Origin: Maricaulis sp.
GTDB lineage: Bacteria; Pseudomonadota; Alphaproteobacteria; Caulobacterales; Maricaulaceae
Direction: 5' to 3'
Length of the DNA stretch: 64,000 nucleotides
Assembly (NCBI RefSeq): GCF_030149235.1
Contig: NZ_JASBRW010000076.1
Coordinates: forward strand, 62,001 to 126,000
A program made the translations under genes and the position numbers. The notes beneath the pieces are model-generated. The model did not search any database. It saw only the letters and a list, made by a program, of their open reading frames with translations, and was not told the origin of the DNA. Positions 38,521-50,700 of the stretch are shown one piece after another (positions within the stretch are counted from its first letter, which is position 1; every line of letters begins with the position of its first letter).

Positions 38521-39191
38521 GCGCGGAGTGGGAGAGCATTTTTCTCAGCCTGCGGCTGGCAGGACTGGTGACCGTCATGCTTCTGGTCATCGCGACACCT
38601 CTGGCTTGGTGGCTGGCCCGGTCCCGGGACCCGCTGCGGCCGGTCGTCGAGGCCCTGACGGCGTTACCGCTCGTCCTGCCGCCGACCGTACTCGGCTTCT
38701 ACCTGCTTATCCTGCTCAATCCGCAATCACCGATCGGGTCGTTCTGGCGCGAATGGACCGGCGGGTCGCTGACCTTCTCTTTTGCCGGTCTGGTCGTCGC
38801 TTCCATCGTGTACTCCTTGCCCTTTGCCGTACAGCCACTGCAAACGGCTTTCGCCAGTGTCGGCCGTGGTCAGTTGGAGGCGGCGACCAGCCTGGGCGCA
38901 GGCCCGCTTGACCGTTTCCTGCACATTGTCATCCCGCACTCGATCCGTGGCTATATCACCGCGGCCGTACTCAGCTTTTCCCACACGCTGGGAGAATTCG
39001 GCATTGTCCTGATGATGGGCGGATCCATTCCGGGCGAGACACGCGTTGTGTCCATCGCCCTTTTCGAAGCCGTTGAGACCCTCGACTACGACACCGCTCA
39101 TACGCTCGCCGCCGGTCTCATCCTCTTCGCGTTTGTAACCTTGCTTGCCGTGTTCGCTCTCAATCGCCGTTTCCCTGTCCATGTCCGCTGA
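38517..39191 (+). CDS. modB: Molybdate ABC transporter permease
   Basis: ALTALPLVLPPTVLGFYLLILL; SFSHTLGEFGIVLMMGGSIPGETRVVSIALF (EAA-type loop). Confidence 0.95.
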   Translation: MSAEWESIFLSLRLAGLVTVMLLVIATPLAWWLARSRDPLRPVVEALTALPLVLPPTVLGFYLLILLNPQSPIGSFWREWTGGSLTFSFAGLVVASIVYSLPFAVQPLQTAFASVGRGQLEAATSLGAGPLDRFLHIVIPHSIRGYITAAVLSFSHTLGEFGIVLMMGGSIPGETRVVSIALFEAVETLDYDTAHTLAAGLILFAFVTLLAVFALNRRFPVHVR

Positions 39192-40269
39192 AGACCTGAC
39201 CCTCGACCTCCGGTGGAGCCGGCCCGGTTTCACCCTGCGGGTCGACACCGTGATCCCGGCTCAGGGTGTGACCGGCGTGTTCGGAGCGAGCGGTAGCGGC
39301 AAGACCTCATTGCTCCGCCTGATCGCCGGATTCGAGACCTCTGGCGCAGGGGTTATCCGTCTTGGCGGAACGGATTGGTCCAAAACCGGCGGAGGCAATA
39401 GTCTGCCCCCCCACAAACGGCGGATCGGCTATGTGACCCAGCATGCCGACCTGTTCGAGCATCTCGATGTGCGCGGCAATCTCGACTTTGCTGCCCGGCG
39501 CTCTGGTCTTCCGGTCGACCGGCAGGACGGCATTATCGAAGCCCTTGAGCTCGACACCCTGCTCGGGCGGCGGACGGGCCAGCTATCGGGCGGCGAAAAG
39601 CAACGCGTCGCCCTGGCGCGGGCACTGATGAGCGATCCCAAACTCCTGATGCTGGACGAACCTCTTTCGGCCCTCGACCGGGGACGGCGCCAGAAATTGA
39701 TTGCCTATATCCGCAACAGCCTCGCCGGGTTCCCCGGGCCAGTGCTTTATGTTAGCCATGACCTGGACGAGATGCTGGCCCTGACGGACCGGGTGCTCCT
39801 GCTCGAACATGGATCCATCCGGTACCAAGGTGACACCTCTGACGGGCTCTCCAACTATCTCGTGCAGACCGATCAGGGCGAACAGGCCGCCGGTGTGCTC
39901 AGCGGGCAGATTGAAGCCCATGATCACGGCCTGGCTCTGAGTCGGGTCGCGATTGCAGGCGGGGTAATCTACCTGCCCGATCTGCTCGACCGGCCGCCCG
40001 GCGCCCCGGTACGCCTGCGCATAGCCGCCCGCGATGTAATCCTGGCTCGCAACGAGCCCCAAGGGTTGAGCATTCGCAACCGGCTGAAGGCGACGATCAC
40101 GGCGATCGATGCAGACCTCGCCCCGGCATTCTGCCTCGTCCGGCTGCAGCTTGCCGGCGGGACCGGCCTCACCGCCCGTTTGACCCGGGCCGCTGTGCAA
40201 GAGCTCTCGCTGGAGCCCGGTGACCCGGTTCTCGCCTTGATCAAGACCGCCTCCCTGGCATCGCTCTGA
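39181..40269 (+). CDS. modC: Molybdate ABC transporter ATP-binding protein
   Basis: GVFGASGSGKTSLLRLIAGFE, LSGGEKQRVALARALMSDPKLLMLDEPLSALD; C-terminal TOBE-like domain. Confidence 0.95.
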   Translation: MSAEDLTLDLRWSRPGFTLRVDTVIPAQGVTGVFGASGSGKTSLLRLIAGFETSGAGVIRLGGTDWSKTGGGNSLPPHKRRIGYVTQHADLFEHLDVRGNLDFAARRSGLPVDRQDGIIEALELDTLLGRRTGQLSGGEKQRVALARALMSDPKLLMLDEPLSALDRGRRQKLIAYIRNSLAGFPGPVLYVSHDLDEMLALTDRVLLLEHGSIRYQGDTSDGLSNYLVQTDQGEQAAGVLSGQIEAHDHGLALSRVAIAGGVIYLPDLLDRPPGAPVRLRIAARDVILARNEPQGLSIRNRLKATITAIDADLAPAFCLVRLQLAGGTGLTARLTRAAVQELSLEPGDPVLALIKTASLASL

Positions 40270-40362
40270 CCTTGAGCCGCGACAAATTGCTGCTGCGCGA
40301 TTTGGGCACATCGTGGGCCCCCTCTTGCCTGCCTATAGTCCCAAAAAATTCAGGGAATACCG

Positions 40363-41703
40363 ATGACCGCCACCGATCCGCCCGCACCGCGCTTCCTGCC
40401 CCAATTGGCCTGCGAAACCGTACCCCGCTATACCTCCTATCCGCCGGCAACAGGCTTTGAGGCGGACACCGGGGCGCAAAGCTGGAGCCGCTGGATGCAC
40501 GCCCTGCCGGACAACCCGGCCGTCTCGCTCTACCTGCACATCCCGTTCTGCAAATCCATGTGCTGGTATTGTGGCTGTCACACAACAATTCCCAACCGGC
40601 GCGATCGGATCGAGCGATATGTCGAGGCTCTGCTGCTTGAGTTCGACCAGCGGGCAGCGCAATTGCCGAGCGGCCACAGCGTGCACCATGTGCATTTTGG
40701 CGGCGGCTCTCCGGACATGCTGGACACAGTCGAATTCGGACGCATTCTGGGCCGGATCCGTGAGTGCTTTACCCTGGCACCGGACGCAGAAATCGCTGCA
40801 GAACTCGACCCGCGTGGGGTCACCCCTGAACTGGCAGCAAGCTTGGTCGAGAACGGGTTCAACCGGGCAAGCTTGGGGGTCCAGGACCTTTCGGAGGAGG
40901 TTCAGACCCTGATCCACCGGATCCAGCCTCTCGCGACTGTCGAGAAGGCGGTCGAAACGCTGCGCTCTGCCGGCATCCCGGCGATCAATCTCGACATCAT
41001 GTATGGCCTTCCCGCCCAGACCCGCGAGCGGGTGGCGCGAACGGCACGCTGCGCCGCCATGCTCAAGCCGGACCGTATTGCCCTGTTCGGCTATGCCCAT
41101 GTGCCCTGGTTCAAGAAACATCAACGCGCCATTCCGGAAGACCGGTTACCCGGTGCCCAGGCACGCTTCGACCAGATGTTCACGGCGTCTGGCGTACTGG
41201 AGCTGGCGGGTTATGAACCGGTCGGCTTCGATCACTTCGCCAAGCCGGATGATCCGCTGGCCATCGCGGCCCGGGAGGGCACGCTGAACCGGAACTTTCA
41301 GGGCTATACCGATGACCGCTATGACGTCCTCATCGGCCTGGGGGCTTCGGCAATCAGTGAAGCGCCCGGCGGCTATATCCAGAACCAGCCGGACCCGGCG
41401 CTCTATGCACAGGCATTGGAAAACAAGGCCAGTGCCATGATCCGCGGGCGTGCCCGCAACGACGAGGAGCGGCAGGCCGGTGCGCGTATCGAGCGCCTGC
41501 TGTGCGACTTTCGCCTGCCTGCCGATGTTGTCGATGCACAGGACCGCGCCGCATTGAACGAACTCAACGCGCTTGGACTGGTCGAGGATAATGGCGAAGG
41601 CCTGACTGTGACCCCGGCCGGACGCCCCTATGTGCGCAATATCGCCGCCCGCCTCGACCCGGCTTTCGTCACCGGGGCCCAGCGCCACAGCGTCGCTGTT
41701 TAG
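40363..41703 (+). CDS. hemN: Oxygen-independent coproporphyrinogen III oxidase
   Basis: LYLHIPFCKSMCWYCGCHT (radical SAM CxxxCxxC), VHFGGGSPDML, GFGA-type downstream motifs. Confidence 0.94.
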   Translation: MTATDPPAPRFLPQLACETVPRYTSYPPATGFEADTGAQSWSRWMHALPDNPAVSLYLHIPFCKSMCWYCGCHTTIPNRRDRIERYVEALLLEFDQRAAQLPSGHSVHHVHFGGGSPDMLDTVEFGRILGRIRECFTLAPDAEIAAELDPRGVTPELAASLVENGFNRASLGVQDLSEEVQTLIHRIQPLATVEKAVETLRSAGIPAINLDIMYGLPAQTRERVARTARCAAMLKPDRIALFGYAHVPWFKKHQRAIPEDRLPGAQARFDQMFTASGVLELAGYEPVGFDHFAKPDDPLAIAAREGTLNRNFQGYTDDRYDVLIGLGASAISEAPGGYIQNQPDPALYAQALENKASAMIRGRARNDEERQAGARIERLLCDFRLPADVVDAQDRAALNELNALGLVEDNGEGLTVTPAGRPYVRNIAARLDPAFVTGAQRHSVAV

Positions 41704-41724
41704 CCCTTTTATCCGACGACCAAA

Positions 41725-41760
41725 ACAAGAACGGGCGCCCCTAGGGGCGCCCGTTTTGCG
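41725..41760. terminator. Strong bidirectional terminator between hemN and the giant autotransporter
   Basis: Near-perfect stem acgggcgcccc-ta-ggggcgcccgt (41731-41753), flanked by A-rich and ttttgcgttt. Confidence 0.88.
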
Positions 41761-41779
41761 TTTATTGGTTTGATCGGGC

Positions 41780-44700
41780 CTAGAACTTAAAGCCGATCTC
41801 GAAGCCGGCGCTGTGGTTCTCGGTCGTCTCGCCGTACTCGCCATTATAGCCGAGCGAGACGCGCAGATTGTCGCCATTGGACAGGTCGACCGCGGCATCG
41901 AAGGTGATCATCTCCTGATCAATCTCGGTGATGATATCGGCCGGAACAACACCCGCCGGAGCATCACGGAAGCTGATCGGCAGACCCACATGATCCTGTG
42001 CCGTGAACCGCGCACCAATGCCGAAGGACAGACGGGCATAGCCATTTTCCTCACGGTCATGGATATAGCCGAACTCCACATTCGGCGCCGCCGACGTGAT
42101 GTACTGCGTGTGACCATCGGAGCGAACGCCATTGCCGTCTGCACCCATCTCGAAGAGACCGTCATGGATCAGCGAGGTCGCCGCGAACTCGATGGAGGGA
42201 AGGATGTAGGCATTGCCGTCATCGGACTCGATGCGATGGCCAGCCTCGAAGCGCAGATCGACATAACCCGCTTCCGGCTCGCTCTCGATCGTGAACTGCT
42301 CCCACAGCTGCATCAGACGGACGGTCTCATACTTCATCCAGCCGCCGGTCAGCGAGCCGCTGATTACTCCGCCGTCAGCCCAGTGACGCTGCAGGGTCGC
42401 ACCCACGGTCACACCATCACCATTGGTGTTGGCCCGCACCCCATCGATGGAGTGGATGTTGATCGACTCGATACCGATCGCCATACCCACGCGCCACTCC
42501 TCGTTGATCGGACGCTGATAGCCCGCCCGCAGAGAGGTCGTATGGGTCTGCGTGCCGAAGCGCTCGAAGCTTGAGTCACGATCGGCCGTACCCGCATCCA
42601 GACGGAAGAAGCTGCATTCCTCATCGAGGCTCAACATCGTATCCGTACCGCAGCCCTGCAGATCATCGCTGAAGCTGGACGCCGTGTTGAGCAGGCCCTG
42701 AAGCGGAGCGATATGCGGCTCCGGATTCAGTTCCGTCATGAGGACGTTGTAGAGCGCTTCGTCCTGAAGATTGCCGAGCCATGCCAGCAGACGGCCGGTC
42801 CCCTCCGCACCACCAACCAGCAGGTTGGAGTCCATGTGATAGCCCATCTCCCGCTCATTGCGGTTGAGGCCGTTCACACCGCCGAAGTCGGTATCGATAT
42901 TGAGCAGGACATCACCGGCCTGCGTGGTGATGGAGAAGTCCACCGCCAGCGTATCCGTGATCTCAAGACCATTATCTGTCGCCGTTCCCGTTGCAGACGT
43001 GAACAGCGGCGTTGCCTCCGCGTCGGACAGCCAGATGAAGGTGACATCACCGGTGCCGTCGACATCGGTATCTCCGGTCAGCGTGACCAGGTCATACTCA
43101 TACGGGCCGAAGGCGACGTCGAAGTTGAGATAACCGGTATCAGTCTGAACATAATTACCGTCCAGCTGGACGTCATTGATGACCCGGGCACCGTAATAGA
43201 TGTTGAACAGCGGATCGCCTTCACCATCCAGGTTGTAGAACTCCGCCGACGGATCCTGCAGGTCGATCGGCAGCGTCGTTGCCGCCAGACCCATCAGGAA
43301 ATTACCTTCATTGGTGAAGGTCGCCGGATCACCCGGAGCCGCATCCAGCGGCGTTACCGGAGCAGCATCCATGACCGAGATCACCGGAGCGATCGAGGTC
43401 TGGACTTGCGGGGCCAGATCATTTTGGACCGCCAGCTTCGGAGCCGGAGCCGCCACCGGATCAGCGGAGGCCAGAACGATCTCGCTTGCAGCATCATCGC
43501 TGGAGATCGCCGTCTCGTCCGAGGTCGCTTCCACCGGACCCATCAGACCCGACTGACCGCGTACCGGAGCCGAAGCTGCCGGCGTGGCCACACCCACGAG
43601 GCCGTTGGCCGTCGCATTGGTCGCCGTGCCGCCGGACATCGGGCCAAAGGCCTCGCCCTGACCGCTGCCGGGTTGGAAGAAGGCGAACTGGCCAGAGGCC
43701 GAGTTATCGGTCTCAACCGGACCAGACGCCGACGTGTCCAGAGTGACAGGCGTCGAAGCCGGAGCCGGTGCGTTCAGCGCCGTATCCGACGTTGCTAGCT
43801 TGATCGGCGTGGACGGCTCAGACGAGACCGTCACCTCAGAGCCCGGGGCCGTATCCGACACCGGTGCCTTCAGGTCCGTCGACACCGTCGTCACCAGACC
43901 CAGAGCACCCTGGCTCGCCGTGGGTGCAATCACCATACGCTGCGCCAACGATCGGCTACCGGCGCGGTTACCCGCTACCAGAGGCGTTTGCGGTGCACCG
44001 GACGGGTCACGCAGATCAATCGTGTTGAAGGCCATGAAGGTCGAACCGATCTGGTTGTTGAACCGGTTGATACCGGAACCCAGATCGATATTGCCGACGA
44101 CGAGACCGGTATTGTTCACCGTGTCATTACCGGTGGTCATGTTCATCGCCCAACCGGAGACGGCAGACACCGTGCCGGAGGTGTTGAGGATGTTGTTGCT
44201 GCCACCGTCATAGAACACGCCCATGCCGAACAGCGATCCACCGCGGATATCGCTGTCCAGGGTGATGATCATGTCATCCGTGCCGTCACGCGCATCGGAC
44301 TGAGACAGGACCGCAACGGCATTGACGTCCGGTGCAATCACATCACCGGAGTGGATGATGTTCACTTCACCGGCAACACCGGCACCGAGGAAGCTGCCCA
44401 GGGAGCCCAGCGAGGAGCCGAAATTCCCGAGCAGACCACCACCGCCGCCGACCGACTGGGCGAAGATGCCCGTCGCGCCGAAGCCGCGGATATTGATATT
44501 ACCATTAGTGCGGATGGTGATGTCACCGCCATCGCCATCGCCGCCCGAGAACGGGTTGAGGCCGACATTGGTGGTGTAGGTGCCGAAGCCGAAGGAGTAG
44601 TCGCCGGCTGCCCCGCCGCCGCCACCGATGGACTGGGCAAAGATGCCGTAGGCACCGAAGCCTTCCGTGGTGATGTCACCGGTATGGGTGATGTTGATGT

Positions 44701-47700
44701 CACCGCCATCACCGGCCGAACCGCCGATACCGGAAATCGTCACATCGCCCCAGGCACCGACCGAGCCGGCACCGCCGACACCGCCGCCGCCACCGATCGA
44801 CTGGGCCATGATGCCGTGGGCACCATCACCATACGTGAAGATCGATCCGAAATTGGTGATGTTGATATCGCCACCGTCACCGGCCGCTCCGCCCTTACCG
44901 CCGATATTCAGCGTCAGGGACGGATTCTCGAAACTGTCGAGCAGCTGGTAGAACTCGGTCAGGTCGGCCGCGGTCTGGATGGCTGCGCCGAGAGCCGTGC
45001 GGCTGTCATTGCTGTCATCATAGTCCGTAGCGCCGCCGACACCGCCACCGCCACCAACCGACTGGGCGAAGATGCCGTGCGCGTTGGAGCCGCTCGTGGA
45101 GACCGAGCCGCTGTTGTCGACCGTGACATTGCCGCCATCACCAGCTGCACCGCCTGCACCGCCGACCGCGACATTGCCGGCCAGGCCGGAGCCGCCGACA
45201 CCGCCGCCGCCGCCGATGGATTGGGCGAAGATGCCGTAACCGCTGCGGGCATTATCCGCGACGATGACACCGCTATTGGTGACGACAACACTGCCGCCAT
45301 CACCCGCTGCGCCACCGGAACCACCGATATTGATAGAGGCTGCGCGGTTTTCATCGTTGGAGATGAAGCCGAGCCAGGTTTTCACCAGCTCGCCGGACTG
45401 GGAAACCAGACCGCCTTCACCACCGCCGCCACCGACGGACTGGGCGAAAATACCGTTGGATTGTTCGCCGCTGACGCCGATCGCGCCCTGGTTATCGACG
45501 CTGACCGCGCCGCCATCACCGCCGGTGCCACCGGAACCACCCATCGAGACAGACACCTGGGTGTCACGCGTCCCGGCCTGGTCCGTGGAGTTATAGGAGG
45601 TGACGAAACCGCCGGCATCACCGCCGCGGCCACCGCCGCCGCCAACCGACTGGGCGAAAACGCCATGCGCCGCGCCGCCGAGCGTGAGAATGGCGCCGGT
45701 ATTGGTCACGTCGACCGAACCGCCAACGCTGCCCGTACCGCCGGAACCACCAATGCCGATGGCGTAATTGCCGTTATTGCCCTTGCCGAAGGAACCCGAC
45801 GTGGCGAAGCCAACGCCGCCGTCACCGCCGCCGCCGCCGATGGACTGGGCGTAGACGCCGACGGCCTGGTTACCGAGGGTCAGGATCGCCGCATTGGTAT
45901 CGACCGTCACCGAACCACCGGAGTTACCGGCACCGCCGGAGCCACCGATGGAGACATTGAGGCTGTTGGAATTGGTGCCCGTGCTGCCCGAGGTCGAGCC
46001 CGTCAGGAAGGCGCCGAACGTGTCTTCATCAACACCGACCATGCCGCCCTGGCCGCCGCCGCCGCCAATCGACTGAGCGAAAATCGCGTGCGAGGCCTCG
46101 CCCGTCGTCTGGACAATACCGTCGGCCGTCACCGAGACCGCACCACCGGTGCTGCCATCGCCGGCAGCGCCGCCAATCGACAGGTCGATCGTGTTGGAGT
46201 TGGAGCCGGTCAGCGACAGATTGCCAGCATAACCGCCCTGGCCGCCGCCGCCGCCCACGGATTCTGCGAAGATACCGTAGGAGGACGCACCGGAGGTCGT
46301 AATCGTACCGGTCTGGTTGACCGAGACCGATCCACCCGTACCACCAATACCGCCGCTACCCCCGATGGAGACGTTGAGCGAATTGGAATTGGACAGCGAG
46401 AAGGAACCCGAGAAGGTCGAGCCGCCATTACCGCCGCCGCCGCCGATCGACTGGGCGAAAATACCGTGAGAGGCATCGCCAAGGGTTCCAATATCCGTCG
46501 TCGAGGTGATGGAAACCGTGTTGCCGTCACCGCCACCCGCGCCGCTGCCGCCAATGGCGACACCCAGCGAGGTCGTGTTGGAAGAGGTCAGCGCACCGGA
46601 GAAGGTTCCGGAGAAGCCGCCATTACCGCCGCCGCCGCCGATCGACTGGGCAAACAAGCCATGCGAACCGGAACCTGCCGTGGTCACAACGCCATCAGAC
46701 GCAATGCTCGCTGCACCCGCCTGACCAGCGGTCCCGCCGGAGCCGCCAAGCGAGACGTTGAGCGAAGTGCCCGCCGAACCGCCGGTGAGCGAACCGGCGA
46801 CCGAGAAGCCGCCATTACCGCCGCCGCCGCCAAGCGACTGGGCGAAGATACCATGTGCCGCATCGCCGAGCGTAGAGACGCCAACCTGCTGCGAAATCGA
46901 GACGTCGCCGGCATCGCCGCCGCCGCCACCGGATCCGCCGAGCGAAACGCCAATCGAGCGATTGGTCGAGCCGGAATAAGCCGCTGCCAGATTTCCGGAC
47001 CAGCCGCCATTACCGCCGCCGCCGCCGACAGACTGGCCGAACAGGCCGTGCGAGCGATCCCCTTCGGTCAGAACGCCTTCGGTAGAGGCGATGGTCACGG
47101 CATCGGCATTGCCGGCGCCACCACCGGTGCCACCGATGGAGACACTGGCCGTATTGGCCGACTGGCTGGCACCGCCGCCGGAACCGGAAAGCGAGAAGCC
47201 GCCGGTACCGCCACCGCCGCCGACCGATTGCGCCTGCACGCCGGAGGAGTCGTTTCCGAGCGTCGAGATCAGAGCCGAATTGGTAACCGAGACGGAGCTG
47301 GCATCATTGCCGGTACCGCCGTCACCGCCGAGGCTGACCGAAGCCGTCGTCGTTGAATTGCCGATTGCAAAGGCCAGGGAGCCAGACCAGCCGCCGCGGC
47401 CACCGCCGCCAGCGATGGACTGCGCCAGGATGCCCTGAGCCTGGTCGCCTTCGGTCACAATGATGTTGGAGTTGTCGACCGTGACAGTCCCGCTGGTGGC
47501 GCCATCGCCCCCATCGCCGCCAAGGCTCACAGAAGCTGAGAGCGGGCTGCCCGATCCGGCCACTGCCGCGGAACCGGAAAGCGAGAAGCCACCGGCACCG
47601 CCGCCACCGCCAACCGACTGGGCCAGAATACCGACACCGCCATTTGCCGAAGTGCCGATGGCGCCGGAATTGGTCACGGAGACGTTGTTACCGAGACCGC

Positions 47701-50700
47701 CCGTGCCGCCGTCACCGCCAAGCGAGACCGAGGCCGCATTCGCGGTCGAGCCGACAGCGATTGCACCGGAGACGGAGAAGCCGCCATTACCGCCGCCGCC
47801 ACCAACAGACTGGGCCACGATACCCGACGCATTGACGCCCGTCGTGGTGATGGTCGCGGTGTTGGTCACATCAACTGTACCGGCATTGTTACCGCTGCCC
47901 GCATCGCCACCCATGCTGAGCGCGAGAGAGCCGGAGGACGAACCGGCAGAACCGGATGCGGCAAAGGAGAAGCCGCCATTGCCGCCACCGCCACCGACCG
48001 ACTGGGCCAGGATGCCGTGCGCATTGTCGCCAAGCGTGGCAACGCCCGCGGTATTGCCGACCGTCACAGCTGCAGACGTGCCGCCGCTGCCCCCATCGCC
48101 GCCCATGGCAACCGATGCGGCATAGGAATTGGAGCCACCGGACAGCGCCACCGCGCCAGCCCAGCCGCCATTACCGCCGCCACCGCCGACCGACTGGGCG
48201 AAGATACCGTGAGCGCTATTGCCGCCGGTATTGATGATCGCAGAGTTGGTGACATTTACCGTCGAGGCCGCACCACCCGTGCCACCATCGCCGCCCATCG
48301 CAAAGCCGATGGTCGGGAAAGACGAGCTGCCAGCTCCCACGCCAACTTTGAGACCAAAGTGGCCATTACCACCACCGCCGCCAATGGACTGGGCCGCGAG
48401 CGCGATCGCAGAATCACCCGCGGTCAGGATTTCACCCGAGTTATCTACGGTTACTGCGCCAGCAACGCCGCCGGAGCCGCCGTCCAGGCCACCGATCCCG
48501 AAGGAACCGGCAACGCCTTTTGAACCCACACCAACAGAACCGGTCGCCGAGAAGGCGCCGTTACCGCCACCGCCGCCGATGGACTGGGCGAGAATACCCA
48601 TGGCCGCGTCGCCATACGTCTCCAGGTAGGAGCTGTTGGTGACGCCGACGGTCGAGCCGTCGCCGCCGTCGGAGCTGGTACCACCAATAGAATAGGGCAC
48701 TGCGAAGGAGGTCGAGGACCCTGCGAAGGTTGCCGAGCCGGAGACAGCAAAGCCGGCATCACCGCCACCGCCACCGAGAGACTGGGCGAAGATCGCGTGG
48801 GCTGCGTCGCCTGCCGTGGTAACGAAATCACCAGAATTGTTGAGCGTTACGGCCCCGGCATTGCCGCCATTGCCGCCGTCACCACCGAGCGCCAGGGCAC
48901 CGCCAAGGGCTTTGGAACCGGCCGCATTCACGTTGCCGGAGATAGCAAAGCCACCGGCGCCGCCACCGCCGCCGACAGACTGCGCGAACATGCCGTGGGA
49001 GCGGTCGCCGCTGGTCGCGACCCAATCCGTCGAGGTCAGCGAAACCGTGCCGGCATTGCCGCCAATCGCGCCGCTTGCACCAAAGGCGAGGTCAAGACCA
49101 ATAGAGTTCGATCCTGTGCCGTTGATGGAGCCAGAGATCGAGGAGCCGCCATTACCGCCGCCGCCGCCAATTGACTGCGCGAAGATACCGGTCGACTCAT
49201 CGCCAAGGGTCACAACAGCGCCATTGGAGACCGTGGTCACATTGCCGGCATCGCTGGCTGCGCCTGCACCGCCACCGATCGACACGCCAATCGAGCCGCC
49301 ATTGGAGCCGGCCAGGGTGATGGAACCGGTGATGGACATGCCGCCATTACCGCCACCGCCACCGATGGACTGGGCGAGGATACCGTGAGACCGATCGCCC
49401 TGGGTATAAACCAGGTCCTCGGTCGTAACATTGACGTCATTGCCATTGGCACCGGCACCGCCAGCACCGCCCAGGGCGAAATTAATGCCCATAGCGTTGG
49501 AGCTGCCTGCGGTGATCGAGCCGGAAACGGCAAGACCGCCATCACCGCCGCCGCCACCGATGGACTGGGCCAGAATGCCGTGCGCATCGTCGCCGACCGT
49601 GCTGACGGTTTCGTTCGTCGTGACCGAGACGACACCCGGCGTATCGCCGGTTCCGCCAGCGCCGCCGATGGAAACGCCGAGCGTAACTGCCTGTTGGCCG
49701 AAGCTGAGGCCACCGGCAATGGACATGCCGCCATTACCGCCACCGCCGCCGAGCGACTGGGCCGAGATACCGTGGGCGCCATCGCCCTGCGTGCTGACGA
49801 TGTCGGCAATGACCGTGACATTATCCGCCTGGCCGCCTGAGCCGGCGCCACCGCCAATCGCGACGTTCAGCGCGCCGCCGACCGTACCGCCCAGGCCTGC
49901 GCCGGCAGAGATGGCGAAGCCGCCATTACCACCACCGCCACCGATGGACTGGGCCAGGATGCCGATTGCATCATCGCTGACCGTGTAGACTTCGTCGGCT
50001 GTTACGGAGACCGCACCGGCCACGCCGCCATCACCGGCACCGCCGCCGATCGAGACGCCGACAGATCCGCCAACCGTGCCGCCGCCGCCGACACCGGCTG
50101 ACAACGAGAAGCCGCCATTACCGCCACCGCCGCCGATGGACTGGGCCATGACGCCGATCGCGCCTTCGCCCATGGTCTGGACGTCATCAACCGTAACCGT
50201 GACATTGCTGGCATTGCCGCCAACAGCACCCGTGCCGCCAAGCGCGACATTGACCGAGCCGCCAACCGTTCCACCGAAGCCGGCCCCAGCGGAGATAGCA
50301 AAGCCACCATTACCGCCACCGCCACCAATGGACTGGGCCAGGACACCGTGGGCGTCATCGCCCTGGGTGATGATGTGCTCGGTCTGCGAAACCGTAACCG
50401 TGCGTGCGAACGAGCCGGCGCCGCCGCCGCCACCAATGGAAACGCCGACACCGACACCGCCGGTACCGCCTGCGGTGATGTTGCCGGTCGCAGACCAGCC
50501 GCCATTACCACCACCGCCACCGATGGACTGAGCCGCGATACCGTGAGACCCGTCGCCGGAGGTTTCGACCACAGCCGTGGACAGTACCGTCACATCGTCG
50601 GCATTCGAGCCCGCGCCCGCAGCGCCGCCGAGAGCGACATTGACCGCACCCCCCGCCGTGCCACCGACACCGAGCGTACCGGAAACAGCGAAGCCTCCAT

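Noticed and set aside
40270-40362. FNR/Anr box upstream of hemN (ttgagccgcgacaa)
   Set aside because: Too many mismatches to TTGAT-N4-ATCAA, and located close to the modC stop; not supportable by eye.
43988-47356. 1,122-aa plus-strand ORF and many other long plus-strand ORFs within 42-54 kb
   Set aside because: Antisense to the autotransporter; produced by Gly/Ala-rich repeat codons lacking antisense stops. Translations show no domains or normal composition.
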